DNA from: Psychroserpens ponticola
GTDB taxonomy: Bacteria; Bacteroidota; Bacteroidia; Flavobacteriales; Flavobacteriaceae
Assembly: GCF_023556315.2 (NCBI RefSeq)
Contig: NZ_CP116221.1
Span: 310,001 to 374,000 of the forward strand
DNA length: 64,000 nt
Reading direction: 5' to 3'
In this document: one piece after another, positions 35,225 to 44,418 of the stretch
Layout of the letters: the number at the start of each line of letters is the position of its first letter
Numbering within the stretch: the first letter of the stretch is position 1
Notes under the pieces: model-generated
Database searches by the model: none
The model's input: only the letters and a program-made list of their open reading frames with translations
What the model was told of the DNA's origin: nothing
Position numbers and translations under genes: made by a program

Positions 35225-37129
35225 ATGCTTAATAAACTACTGCTTCTTATTTGCTTTATGTTTACGTCTTTACCTTCAATGGCACAAGATGAACTTTTGC
35301 TACAATCACTTTCAATTCCTACAGAACTAAGAGAGAATGCTAATGCCATTATTAGATTGGAAAACACACTCATCGAGATTGAATCGTATAATAAAATGGT
35401 GTATACAAATAAGCGAATTGTAACAATTCTAAATTCTTCTGCTGATTCGAAACATGGTGCTTACATGGGCTATGATAAAAATACTAATATTAAAAAATTA
35501 GAAGCTAGAGTTTATAATGAACAAGGTAAGGAAATCAAGAAAATACGTAAAAGCGATTTTAAAGATCAATCCGCAGTGTCTGGTGGAACCTTGTATTCCG
35601 ATAATCGAGTTAAATACATGGATTATACACCCATAAATTATCCATATACTGTTGTTTTTGAGACTAAAGTTGAGTATCGTTCTACAGCTTTTATTCCTAT
35701 ATGGAGACCTGTAGATGGCTATTACACAAGTTCACAAAATGTGGATTATAAAATAACTAACAATTCTGGTGTTGATTTAAAAACAAAAGTATCCAATTTT
35801 GAAGATTACAGCATTGAAAAACACAGCGAAACACATTATTCTGCTAAGAATTTGAAGGCTTTAAAATACGAAACGTACAGTCCTCCATTTAACAGTTTTG
35901 CACCCATTTTTAAAGCGTCATTAACTCGATTTGACATGGAAGGTGTTGAGGGAGTAAATACCAATTGGAAGGATTTTGGTAAGTGGATGAGTGATGAATT
36001 AATTCAAGATACACAAGAATTACCTCAACATGTGATCGATGAAATAAAAGGTTTGACCGCAAATGCACAAACAGATTTAGAAAAAGCAAAAATAGTATAT
36101 CAATATATGCAGAGTCGTACGAGATATATAAGTGTACAGGTTGGTATTGGTGGATGGAAACCAATGCTGGCTAGTGACGTTGATAGATTGGGTTATGGAG
36201 ATTGCAAAGGTCTTACAAATTACACAAAAGCAATGTTAGATGAATTAGATGTAGAAAGTTTTTACACAGTTATTTATGGAGGTAGAGATATAAGGCATAT
36301 TGATGAAACGTTTTCATCTGTTCAAGGTAATCATGTTATTTTGTGCTTGCCAAATGAATCTGATTATGTTTGGTTAGAATGTACAAGTCAAACGGCTCCA
36401 TTTGCTTATAATGCTGGGTTTACAGACGATAGAAATGCTCTTATTATTACTCCAGAAGGCGGTGAAATTGTTCATACCAAAGTGTATAAAACTGAAGACA
36501 ATTTATTAGATACTAAAGCACTAATTAACGTAGATGTTACTGGAAATATAGAGGCTGAAATTGTTTCAAAATCTTATGGTACGCAATATGGCCAACACGA
36601 AGAGACTGAAGCGTTACCTGTCAAAGATCAAATGTTAGCTTATAAAGACTATTGGAATTATATCAATGGACTTAATGTTTCTGGCATGAACTACAGCAAC
36701 GATAAAGATAGTATTGTTTTTACTGAAACCCTTAAAGTTGCAGCAGAACGCTATGCAGCAAAAGCTGGAAATAGACTCTTATTGCAACCTAATGTTTTTA
36801 ACCGAATTGAATCTGCTCCAAAACGATATGTTACGCGTACACTTCCATTTGAAATGGATCGAGGGTTCACAGATACAGATGCTTATGAAATTAAAATCCC
36901 TAGCACGTTTGAAGTCGAGGCTTTGATGAATCCCGTTTTCATAGAAAACAAGTTTGGAATTTATAAAGCTTCAATTACACAAACTTCAGATGACACTTTA
37001 TTATATCAACGTGAATTGATTATGAATAAAGGCAAGTATACCAAAGAAGAATATGATGATTTTAGGCAATTTTGGCTCGAAATTGTTAAATATGATAAAT
37101 CAAAAATAGTACTAAAATCTAAAGCTTAA
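35225..37129 (+). CDS. DUF3857 / transglutaminase-like secreted protein (first copy)
   Basis: A 634-residue exported protein with signal peptide (LNKLLLLICFMFTSLPSMAQ). Residues about 40-260 form the DUF3857 beta region. A transglutaminase-like fold follows, with Cys327 (YGDCKGLTNYTKAML) and His370 (QGNHVILCLP). The third member of the triad reads Glu385 (VWLECTSQ) where Asp is usual. The C-terminal part is the beta-rich DUF3858-like region. It lies in tandem with a relative just downstream (3 nt gap). Substrate is unknown. The ATG at 35225 begins the signal peptide; a TTG at 35198 is part of the promoter. Confidence 0.85.
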   Translation: MLNKLLLLICFMFTSLPSMAQDELLLQSLSIPTELRENANAIIRLENTLIEIESYNKMVYTNKRIVTILNSSADSKHGAYMGYDKNTNIKKLEARVYNEQGKEIKKIRKSDFKDQSAVSGGTLYSDNRVKYMDYTPINYPYTVVFETKVEYRSTAFIPIWRPVDGYYTSSQNVDYKITNNSGVDLKTKVSNFEDYSIEKHSETHYSAKNLKALKYETYSPPFNSFAPIFKASLTRFDMEGVEGVNTNWKDFGKWMSDELIQDTQELPQHVIDEIKGLTANAQTDLEKAKIVYQYMQSRTRYISVQVGIGGWKPMLASDVDRLGYGDCKGLTNYTKAMLDELDVESFYTVIYGGRDIRHIDETFSSVQGNHVILCLPNESDYVWLECTSQTAPFAYNAGFTDDRNALIITPEGGEIVHTKVYKTEDNLLDTKALINVDVTGNIEAEIVSKSYGTQYGQHEETEALPVKDQMLAYKDYWNYINGLNVSGMNYSNDKDSIVFTETLKVAAERYAAKAGNRLLLQPNVFNRIESAPKRYVTRTLPFEMDRGFTDTDAYEIKIPSTFEVEALMNPVFIENKFGIYKASITQTSDDTLLYQRELIMNKGKYTKEEYDDFRQFWLEIVKYDKSKIVLKSKA

Positions 37130-37132
37130 ATA

Positions 37133-39154
37133 ATGAAAAAATTAGTAATAATTGCTGTTCTAATTATCGCTCAAACACTCACTGCGCAAAACTATAAATT
37201 TGGTAAAGTTAGTGAAGCAGAACTTTTAGAAAAATCACATCCAGAATACCCAGATGCTACTGCAGCAATATTGTATAAAAAGCAAAAGGTTAAATTTGAT
37301 TATCAACAAGGAAAGGGTTTTATTCAGAATAATGAGATTCATCAACGTATTAAAATTTATACAAAAGAAGGATTCGATTATGCTACAAAATCAATTAGTT
37401 TATATGTTGGAGGAAATAGTACTTCTAAGGAAGAAGTCTTGGGTTTAAAAGCTTATACCTATAATATTGAAGGCGGAAAAATAATTAAAGACAAGCTAAA
37501 GAATGATGGTGTTTTTGAAGAGGAAACAAATAAATATAGGAAAACTACTAAATTCACAATGCCAAACATCAAAGAAGGTTGCATTATTGAGTTTGAGTAT
37601 ACTGTTCAATCTCAGCTCTATGGAATTGATGATATCGATTTCCAGCAATTAATTCCAACTAAAAAACTGGATATTTCTTTAAATATGCCAGAATATTTAG
37701 TCTACAAAACATTTTTAAACCCTAGAGCTTCTTATCTTCCTGAGTTTGTAAATAGCAAGAAGAATAGAACTGTTACAATTACAAGTAAAGAGCGCTCAAA
37801 AGCTAGAGCAGGCGGAATAACTGAATATAATACATCTAAAATAACTTTTATGGATGTTGTTGTAGAAGCAGATTTATCTAATATTCCTCCCTTAAAAGAT
37901 GAAAACTATATTGATAACTTGAGAAACTATCAATCTAGGTTGATTGTAGAGTTAGAACGTTTAGAGTTTCCTGGAGATCCTATTCAATATTTTTCTAATA
38001 CATGGGAAAAAGTAACTAAAAGTATTTACGATAACTCAGATTTTGGTGATCAATTAAAGAAAAAGAACTATTATAAAGATGAACTTGACGCATTATTGTC
38101 TGGTGTTCCAGAAAGTGATGCACAGCAAAGAGCAGCTTTAATATTTAATCATGTAAAGTCAAAAGTAAAATGGAATGATTATTATGGTTACACCTCTGAT
38201 GAAGGAGTTGTTAAGGCCTATAAAACAGGCACTGGAAATAGTGGAGATATTAATTTAATGCTGACATCTATGCTGCGTTATGCAGGTTTAGATGCAAACC
38301 CAGTTTTAGTGAGCACTAAAAGTAATGGAATTCCATTAGTACCAACTCGTAAAGGTTTTAATTACTTGATTTCTACAATAAATATTGATGGTAATATTGT
38401 TCTCTTAGATGCAACACGTAAGTTTAATACAGCCAATATTTTGCCTACAAATACATTAAATTGGTTAGGTCGATTAATCAAAGAAGATGGTAGCTCAGAT
38501 TGGGTTGATTTGATTCCTAAAATGTCTTCAAAAGAATCTGTTTCCCTTAATGTGAAACTTAGCGAAGACCTATCTGCTAGTGGTAAAGTTAGACATCAGT
38601 ATACGGATTATCAAGCAAAAAATATCAGAAACAAGTTTGAAAATCACAATGATGATGAGATTATTGAAAGCTTAGAAAAAGATAAAGGTGAAATTGAAAT
38701 TTCAGAAGTGAAATTAGACCATATGAATGACGTCAATAAACCAATTAATGAATCTTACAGCTATGTTCTCAATAATGCAATGGAAGATATTGGAGGTAAT
38801 TTATACGTAACGCCTTTATTGTTCTTAGCTAATAATGAGAACCCTTTTAAAGATGATACACGAGTGTATCCAATTGATTTTGTATATCCTATTGCAGATA
38901 AGTTTATGGTTAATATGATGATTCCAGAAGGTTATGCAATAGAGTCTTTGCCTGAGAGTGTAAAGTATCAATTTAATGGAACTGATGGTGAGTTTACTTA
39001 CTTAGCAAAAGAGAATGGTAATTTTATTCAGTTTATTGTTTCATTAGACTTGAACAAAACCTTAATTTTGCCTTCAGAATATGAGCAATTTAAAGAGTTT
39101 TATCAATTAATGATTGAAAAACAGACAGAACAAGTTGTTCTCAAAAAAAAATAA
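37133..39154 (+). CDS. DUF3857 / transglutaminase-like secreted protein (second copy)
   Basis: A 673-residue relative of the preceding gene, with signal peptide (KKLVIIAVLIIAQTLTAQ) and a DUF3857 region (KQKVKFDYQQGKGFIQNNEIHQ). In the transglutaminase-like fold the expected Cys is Ser370 (GNSGDINLMLTSMLRYAG) and the expected His is Tyr411 (FNYLISTINI), while the Asp of LLDATRKFN is kept. It is therefore probably not a thiol enzyme but a binding or structural paralogue. The 3-nt spacing from the first copy suggests that they are made together and may form a complex. Confidence 0.85.
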   Translation: MKKLVIIAVLIIAQTLTAQNYKFGKVSEAELLEKSHPEYPDATAAILYKKQKVKFDYQQGKGFIQNNEIHQRIKIYTKEGFDYATKSISLYVGGNSTSKEEVLGLKAYTYNIEGGKIIKDKLKNDGVFEEETNKYRKTTKFTMPNIKEGCIIEFEYTVQSQLYGIDDIDFQQLIPTKKLDISLNMPEYLVYKTFLNPRASYLPEFVNSKKNRTVTITSKERSKARAGGITEYNTSKITFMDVVVEADLSNIPPLKDENYIDNLRNYQSRLIVELERLEFPGDPIQYFSNTWEKVTKSIYDNSDFGDQLKKKNYYKDELDALLSGVPESDAQQRAALIFNHVKSKVKWNDYYGYTSDEGVVKAYKTGTGNSGDINLMLTSMLRYAGLDANPVLVSTKSNGIPLVPTRKGFNYLISTINIDGNIVLLDATRKFNTANILPTNTLNWLGRLIKEDGSSDWVDLIPKMSSKESVSLNVKLSEDLSASGKVRHQYTDYQAKNIRNKFENHNDDEIIESLEKDKGEIEISEVKLDHMNDVNKPINESYSYVLNNAMEDIGGNLYVTPLLFLANNENPFKDDTRVYPIDFVYPIADKFMVNMMIPEGYAIESLPESVKYQFNGTDGEFTYLAKENGNFIQFIVSLDLNKTLILPSEYEQFKEFYQLMIEKQTEQVVLKKK

Positions 39155-39481
39155 ATGGATATCAAAAATGCTCAACTCGAGGTTGATAACTGGATTAAAA
39201 AACATGGTGTTCGTTATTTTAACGAATTGACTAATATGGCGCAACTTACAGAAGAAGTTGGTGAAGTAGCTCGTATTATTGCGCGTAGATATGGTGAGCA
39301 AAGTGAAAAGGAAAGCGATAAGAATAAAGATTTAGGTGAAGAACTAGCAGATGTTATGTTTGTGGTTTTATGTCTTGCTAATCAAACTGGTATTGATCTT
39401 CAGTCTGCTTTTGATAAAAAATTAGATATCAAAACAAAGCGTGACCACGACAGACACCATAATAATCAAAAATTGAAGTAA
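39155..39481 (+). CDS. MazG-like nucleotide pyrophosphohydrolase
   Basis: A 108-residue all-alpha protein with the MazG-type metal site: EEVGEVARIIARRYGE followed by LGEELADVMFVVLCLAN (EExxE and ExxD). It probably hydrolyses a nucleoside triphosphate to monophosphate and pyrophosphate as a house-cleaning enzyme. It starts at the base after the previous stop, and aroA follows after 2 nt. The single-domain size fits MazG-like rather than full MazG proteins. Confidence 0.88.
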   Translation: MDIKNAQLEVDNWIKKHGVRYFNELTNMAQLTEEVGEVARIIARRYGEQSEKESDKNKDLGEELADVMFVVLCLANQTGIDLQSAFDKKLDIKTKRDHDRHHNNQKLK

Positions 39482-39483
39482 CG

Positions 39484-40704
39484 ATGAACGTTATACTTCA
39501 AAAATCGTCAATAGCAAATCAATCATCAATCGTTATTACAGGTTCTAAAAGTGAATCTAATCGATTGTTATTGCTTCAGGCTTTATTCCCAGAAATCAAC
39601 ATTAAAAATCTTTCAAATAGTGATGATACTAAAGTCATGCAATACGCTTTGCAGACTTCAGAAGATCATATAGATATTCATCACGCAGGAACTGCAATGC
39701 GTTTTCTTACGGCGTATTTTGCAACTCAAGAACATAGAAAAGTTGTGTTAACGGGTTCGTCTCGTATGAAAGAACGACCAATAAAAATTTTAGTTGAGGC
39801 TTTAAATACTCTAGGCGCTGACATAGCATATTTAGAAAGTGAAGATTGTCCGCCTTTGAAAATTAACGGACAACAACTAATTAAAGATAAAGTAACTCTA
39901 AACGCAAATGTGAGTAGCCAATATATTTCAGCATTATTGCTTGTAGCTCCTAAACTTACTAACGGACTTGAGTTAACGCTTGAAGGTGAAATAACTTCTG
40001 TTCCATATATTAATATGACTTTAGATTTACTCCATCAAATTGGAGTTAAAACCGAGTTTGAAGCAAATGTTATTTCGGTAAGTCCTAAAACTACAAAAGC
40101 GGATTCGCAAACATTAATCGTAGAATCTGATTGGTCTTCTGCATCGTATTTTTATAGCATCTTGGCATTGAGTCCTGTTGGAACACAGATTACTCTGTCT
40201 TCTTATAAACAGAATAGTTTGCAAGGGGATTCCGCTTTAATTACTATTTATAAAGATTTTGGTGTTGAAACACGTTTTAATAAAAACGCAATTGTTTTGA
40301 AAAAGACAGCTGAAAACGTCACTCCTAAAATGTATAATCTTAATAATTCGCCAGACATTGCTCAAACAATAGCTGTGACTTGTCTCGGATTAGGAATAGA
40401 ATGTCAACTTTCGGGATTACATACCTTAAAGATTAAAGAAACAGACCGTTTAGAGGCCTTAAAAATTGAAATTGAGAAGTTAGGAGGACAAATTGATATT
40501 ACAGAAAATTCCCTTCATTTATTCTCAAATAAAAGTTTGAATTGTGACGTTTCAATTGACACCTATAATGATCACAGAATGGCTATGGCGTTTGCACCTT
40601 TAGCATTAAAAATATCAATTCAAATTAATGAAGCTAATGTCGTTTCAAAGTCATTTCCGTCGTTTTGGGAAGACCTTAAAACCCTCGGATTTAATATTTC
40701 TTAA
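39484..40704 (+). CDS. aroA: 3-phosphoshikimate 1-carboxyvinyltransferase (EPSP synthase)
   Basis: AroA joins PEP to shikimate-3-phosphate. The 406-residue protein has GSKSESNR at the N-terminus (Lys and Ser bind substrate), LTGSSRMKERP, SSQYISALLL, PDIAQT (catalytic Asp), KETDRLEAL and NDHRMAMAF, so it looks functional. It is about 20 residues shorter than E. coli AroA. The GNAGTAMRPL loop of E. coli reads HHAGTAMRFL here (Phe74 for the Pro linked to glyphosate binding). It lies apart from the other aromatic genes, behind the MazG-like gene. Confidence 0.92.
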   Translation: MNVILQKSSIANQSSIVITGSKSESNRLLLLQALFPEINIKNLSNSDDTKVMQYALQTSEDHIDIHHAGTAMRFLTAYFATQEHRKVVLTGSSRMKERPIKILVEALNTLGADIAYLESEDCPPLKINGQQLIKDKVTLNANVSSQYISALLLVAPKLTNGLELTLEGEITSVPYINMTLDLLHQIGVKTEFEANVISVSPKTTKADSQTLIVESDWSSASYFYSILALSPVGTQITLSSYKQNSLQGDSALITIYKDFGVETRFNKNAIVLKKTAENVTPKMYNLNNSPDIAQTIAVTCLGLGIECQLSGLHTLKIKETDRLEALKIEIEKLGGQIDITENSLHLFSNKSLNCDVSIDTYNDHRMAMAFAPLALKISIQINEANVVSKSFPSFWEDLKTLGFNIS

Positions 40705-40722
40705 TAAAATCAGTCGATTTAC

Positions 40723-40754
40723 TTGACAAGGCCTACTTTGAGATTGTATATTTG
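40723..40754 (+). promoter_or_regulatory. Probable promoter of queA
   Basis: TTG (40723-40725), 21 nt, TATATTTG (40747-40754). The -7 box is an exact match to TAnnTTTG and lies 25 nt before the queA ATG. Confidence 0.55.
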
Positions 40755-40779
40755 CAACTTGAAAAATAAAAAATAACAA

Positions 40780-41829
40780 ATGAAATTATCACACTTCAAT
40801 TTTGATTTACCAGAAGAATTATTAGCAGAACACCCTTCAGACATAAGAGATGAAGCTAGGTTAATGGTTTTAGATAGAAAAAATAAAACCATTGAACACA
40901 AGCTTTTTAAAGATATTATCGATTATTTTCAAGAGGATGATGTGATGATTTTAAATAATACAAAGGTGTTTCCTGCGCGTTTGTATGGAAATAAAGAAAA
41001 AACTGGTGCGAGAATCGAAGTGTTTTTACTGAGAGAACTTAACCAAGAACAACGTCTTTGGGATGTTTTAGTTGATCCAGCTAGAAAGATTAGAATTGGT
41101 AATAAACTCTATTTTGGTGATGATGATACTTTAGTAGCTGAAGTTATTGATAATACAACATCAAGAGGAAGAACATTACGTTTCCTCTATGATGGATCTT
41201 ACAGAGAATTTAGACGAAAATTAACCGAACTTGGCGAAACACCATTACCTAAGTACATTAAAAGAGAGGTTGAGCCAGAAGATGAAGAGCGCTACCAAAC
41301 TATTTTTGCTAAAAAAGAAGGCGCTGTCGCTGCTCCAACTGCAGGTTTACATTTTTCAAAACACTTGTTAAAGCGTTTAGAAATTAAAGGTGTTCACTTA
41401 CCAGAAGTGACACTTCATGTTGGTTTAGGAACTTTTAACCCTGTCGAAGTTGAAGATTTATCTAAGCATAAAATGGATAGCGAAGAAATCGAAATCCTAG
41501 AAGGTGCTGCAGATGTTATTAATAATGCCATTACTGAAAAAAGACGTATTTGTGCTGTAGGTACAACTGCAATGCGAACTGTTGAAAGTTCAGTGTCTTC
41601 AAGCGGAACATTAAATGATTATGCTGGATGGACAAATAAATTTATTTTTCCTCCTTATGATTTCAGTATCGCAAATAGCATGATTACTAATTTTCATACG
41701 CCAAAATCTACTTTGTTAATGATGGTGTCTGCTTTTGCTGGACACGATTTTATGAAGGAAGCTTATGAGATTGCAGTAAAAGAAAAATATCGTTTCTATA
41801 CGTATGGTGATGCGATGTTAATTATATAA
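40780..41829 (+). CDS. queA: S-adenosylmethionine:tRNA ribosyltransferase-isomerase
   Basis: QueA transfers the ribosyl part of SAM to 7-aminomethyl-7-deazaguanine in tRNA, giving epoxyqueuosine. The 349-residue protein begins [17 protein letters not shown]. It has the family segments [43 protein letters not shown] and [19 protein letters not shown]. Length is normal. It has its own promoter and terminator, so it is a single-gene unit. Confidence 0.96.
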   Translation: MKLSHFNFDLPEELLAEHPSDIRDEARLMVLDRKNKTIEHKLFKDIIDYFQEDDVMILNNTKVFPARLYGNKEKTGARIEVFLLRELNQEQRLWDVLVDPARKIRIGNKLYFGDDDTLVAEVIDNTTSRGRTLRFLYDGSYREFRRKLTELGETPLPKYIKREVEPEDEERYQTIFAKKEGAVAAPTAGLHFSKHLLKRLEIKGVHLPEVTLHVGLGTFNPVEVEDLSKHKMDSEEIEILEGAADVINNAITEKRRICAVGTTAMRTVESSVSSSGTLNDYAGWTNKFIFPPYDFSIANSMITNFHTPKSTLLMMVSAFAGHDFMKEAYEIAVKEKYRFYTYGDAMLII

Positions 41830-41853
41830 GTAAATATTTTTTATACAATATTT

Positions 41854-41892
41854 AACAAAGCCTTGTCTTAAATGATAAGGCTTTGTTTTTTT
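41854..41892 (+). terminator. Terminator after queA
   Basis: AACAAAGCCTTGTC and GATAAGGCTTTGTT form a long stem around TTAAAT, with one G-U pair, followed by T. Confidence 0.93.
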
Positions 41893-41940
41893 GTTAAGTG
41901 TGAGATCCTTTAATTTCAATCAAATCAAAAAACCTTTGCT

Positions 41941-41948
41941 TACTTTTG
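41941..41948 (+). promoter_or_regulatory. Probable -7 promoter box of rlmN
   Basis: TACTTTTG is an exact TAnnTTTG match 19 nt before the rlmN ATG. Confidence 0.5.
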
Positions 41949-41967
41949 TAACATCATTTATGAACCA

Positions 41968-43008
41968 ATGGAAATAAAAAAGAAAGATATAAGAGCATTA
42001 ACTAAAGCACAATTGCGTGATTTTTTTGTGAGTCAAGGTGATAAAGCGTTTAGGGGAAATCAGGTTTATGAATGGTTATGGAGTAAGAGTGCTCATAGTT
42101 TTGAAGACATGACAAATGTTTCTTTAGAAACGAGAGAGATGCTAGAGACTAATTTTGCCATAAATCATATTAAGGTTGATCAAATGCAACGTAGTTCTGA
42201 TGGAACGATTAAAAATGCAGTTCGATTACATGATGGTTTAATAGTAGAGTCGGTTCTAATTCCTGCTAAAAATCGAACAACTGCTTGTGTGTCTAGTCAG
42301 GTAGGTTGTAGTTTAGATTGTAGATTCTGTGCTACATCGAGACTTAAGCGTATGCGAAACCTTAATCCAGATGAGATTTACGATCAAGTGGTGGCTATTG
42401 ATAGAGAAAGTAAATTATATCATAACAGACCATTAAGTAATATCGTTTTTATGGGAATGGGAGAACCGCTCATGAATTACAATAATGTGCTCAAGGCTAT
42501 TGATAAAATCACATCTTCTGAAGGTTTAGGAATGTCTCCAAAACGAATAGTTGTATCTACTTCAGGTGTGCCAAAAATGATTAAAAAAATGGCAGATGAT
42601 GAAGTGAAGTTTAAGCTTGCTGTATCGTTGCATTCTGCTATAGATGAGGTTCGGACATCAATCATGCCGTTTAATGCGACGTTTCCTCTTAAAGATCTCA
42701 GAGAAGCTCTAGTATATTGGTATGCTAAAACAAAAAATAGAATTACTTACGAATATGTGGTTTGGGATGGCATTAATGATACTAAAAGAGATGTTGAAGC
42801 TTTAATCGAATTCTGCAAATTTGCACCAAGTAAAGTGAATCTTATTGAGTATAATCCAATAGATGATGGTGAGTTTCAACAAGCCAATTCAAAAGCTTTA
42901 GATATGTATGTGTCCATGTTGGAGGCCAATCGCATTACTGTTACTGTGAGGCGATCTAGAGGTAAGGATATTGATGCTGCTTGCGGACAACTAGCAAATA
43001 AAGCATAA
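41968..43008 (+). CDS. rlmN: 23S rRNA/tRNA adenine-C2 methyltransferase RlmN
   Basis: A radical-SAM methyltransferase that modifies A2503 of 23S rRNA and A37 of some tRNAs. The [4Fe-4S] cysteines are in GCSLDCRFCATSRLKRMRNL (C-x3-C-x2-C). MGMGEPLMNYNNVLKA and LAVSLHSAIDE are family motifs. The C-terminal DAACGQLA holds the second methyl-accepting cysteine and an earlier TACVSSQVG the other conserved one. Length 346 is normal. An ATG at 41960 is closed after five codons, so 41968 is used. Confidence 0.96.
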   Translation: MEIKKKDIRALTKAQLRDFFVSQGDKAFRGNQVYEWLWSKSAHSFEDMTNVSLETREMLETNFAINHIKVDQMQRSSDGTIKNAVRLHDGLIVESVLIPAKNRTTACVSSQVGCSLDCRFCATSRLKRMRNLNPDEIYDQVVAIDRESKLYHNRPLSNIVFMGMGEPLMNYNNVLKAIDKITSSEGLGMSPKRIVVSTSGVPKMIKKMADDEVKFKLAVSLHSAIDEVRTSIMPFNATFPLKDLREALVYWYAKTKNRITYEYVVWDGINDTKRDVEALIEFCKFAPSKVNLIEYNPIDDGEFQQANSKALDMYVSMLEANRITVTVRRSRGKDIDAACGQLANKA

Positions 43009-43038
43009 AAAAAGAGCTACAATTTGTAGCTCTTTTTT
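43007..43038. terminator. Bidirectional terminator between rlmN and the T9SS cargo gene
   Basis: A tract, GAGCTAC, loop AATTT, GTAGCTC, T tract. It can stop both rlmN and the converging minus-strand gene. Confidence 0.92.
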
Positions 43039-43056
43039 AATACATTAAATAAGTTA

Positions 43057-44358
43057 TTATTGCTTGATAACTTTTATAGTTTGTTTTTTACCTTCAGCTG
43101 TAATATTTAAGAAATAAATACCATCAAGTAAAGATGTCATGTCTACTTTATTGTTTAACATAGAATTACCTGAAATGCTTTTCACTTGTTTTCCAAGGAT
43201 ATTGAAAATTTCAACAGTTTCAATTGATAATTCTGTTTTAATAGTCAATTGATCTTTTACTGGGTTAGGATACACAGAAAGTGATTGATTTTCAAATTGA
43301 GCAACACTTAATGCAGGATCTTCTTCTGTAGTAAAAGTAAATGTACTACAAGCAGCAGCTGCACCAAAGCAATTTGTAGGAGCTATAGACCAAGTATAAG
43401 AAGTATTGTAATCTAATCCAAAAATATCGATATCTGTTTCTGGAGTAGCACCAAGTACATTTCCATCAAATGTTATTTGATACGAGTCTGCACCAGCAAT
43501 CGCATTCCATGATAAATTAACCTCTCTTGACGTATCAGTTGCTTCAACTGTAGCGACATCCATTTGGTTGTCAGTAGGAGCAAGCATCATATTACAAGCA
43601 GGAGCAGCTACCTCTGGGCAGTCTATGGTGTTAAAGCTCCATACAGCACTTGTTGTTGTACCAAAACAGTTTATCGCATCAACTTTCCAGAAATAAGTGG
43701 TATTAGCAACTCCACCAAAATTAACACCATTACCACTTGTAGCATTTGTTAAGAAGCCAATTTCATCGGCTGCCATTGTTGTGCCAATGAATATCGTAAA
43801 GCTATCTGCAGCATCACCTGTCATACTCTCATCCCATGCGAATGTAGTTCCTCCTGTTAGAGTTAATACTACATCAGATAAATCAGCTGGTGTAGGATTT
43901 GATACTGCTTCTGGAGCAGCTGTTGCATCACATGTACACGTTGTACATTCAATTGCTGTTTCTGTGTTTAAGTCAGGCCCATCATTACATGCAGCATCCA
44001 GAGTCCAAAAAATTGTAATTCCAGCAGTTGTTGCAACAAAAGATACAGAATCAAAACCAGAAACTATTTCTGTTATACCATCAGATGATACCGTAATGTA
44101 AGTCATTGCGCCTGGTGTGTAATCTGGATCAGTTTGATCAGGAGTAGCAGTAACAGTATAGGACTCACCAATTACTAATCCATCAAGAACTGAAAATTCA
44201 TTTTGTGGCCAGTTATCTTCAGCTATCTCTTGTGGACCAGGTATAGCGCCTAAAGTAACTGTTGTTGGTGGATACTGGTAAACTGGGTCAAAACATTGGC
44301 TATAAGACCAAGACACAGCTGTTAAACAAAATAAAAGTAATAGAGTAATTTTTTTCAT
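43057..44358 (-). CDS. Secreted protein with T9SS C-terminal sorting domain
   Basis: The 433-residue protein has a signal peptide (KKITLLLLFCLTAVSWSYSQ) and beta-sandwich repeats with paired cysteines. One segment (WDESMTGDAADSFTIFIG, then TTYFWKVDAINCFG) is followed by a related one (WNAIAGADSYQITFDG, then TSYTWSIAPTNCFG), as in fibronectin type III-like modules. The last 75 residues form a type-A T9SS sorting domain: LSVYPNPVKDQLTIKTE, then VEIFNILGKQVKSI, and LLDGIYFLNITAEGKKQTIKVIKQ. It is therefore exported through the type IX system and probably anchored to or released from the cell surface. The binding target is unknown. Confidence 0.9.
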   Translation of the reverse strand: MKKITLLLLFCLTAVSWSYSQCFDPVYQYPPTTVTLGAIPGPQEIAEDNWPQNEFSVLDGLVIGESYTVTATPDQTDPDYTPGAMTYITVSSDGITEIVSGFDSVSFVATTAGITIFWTLDAACNDGPDLNTETAIECTTCTCDATAAPEAVSNPTPADLSDVVLTLTGGTTFAWDESMTGDAADSFTIFIGTTMAADEIGFLTNATSGNGVNFGGVANTTYFWKVDAINCFGTTTSAVWSFNTIDCPEVAAPACNMMLAPTDNQMDVATVEATDTSREVNLSWNAIAGADSYQITFDGNVLGATPETDIDIFGLDYNTSYTWSIAPTNCFGAAAACSTFTFTTEEDPALSVAQFENQSLSVYPNPVKDQLTIKTELSIETVEIFNILGKQVKSISGNSMLNNKVDMTSLLDGIYFLNITAEGKKQTIKVIKQ

Positions 44359-44418
44359 AATTTTCGTGTTTTAAATTGATTATTAAACAAATATAGTAAT
44401 TTTTAGCTTTGTGTGGTT

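Noticed and set aside
43564-44101. Plus-strand frames opposite the T9SS cargo gene
   Set aside because: The minus-strand gene has a signal peptide and a clear sorting domain; the opposite frames are shadows of its Thr/Ala-rich sequence.
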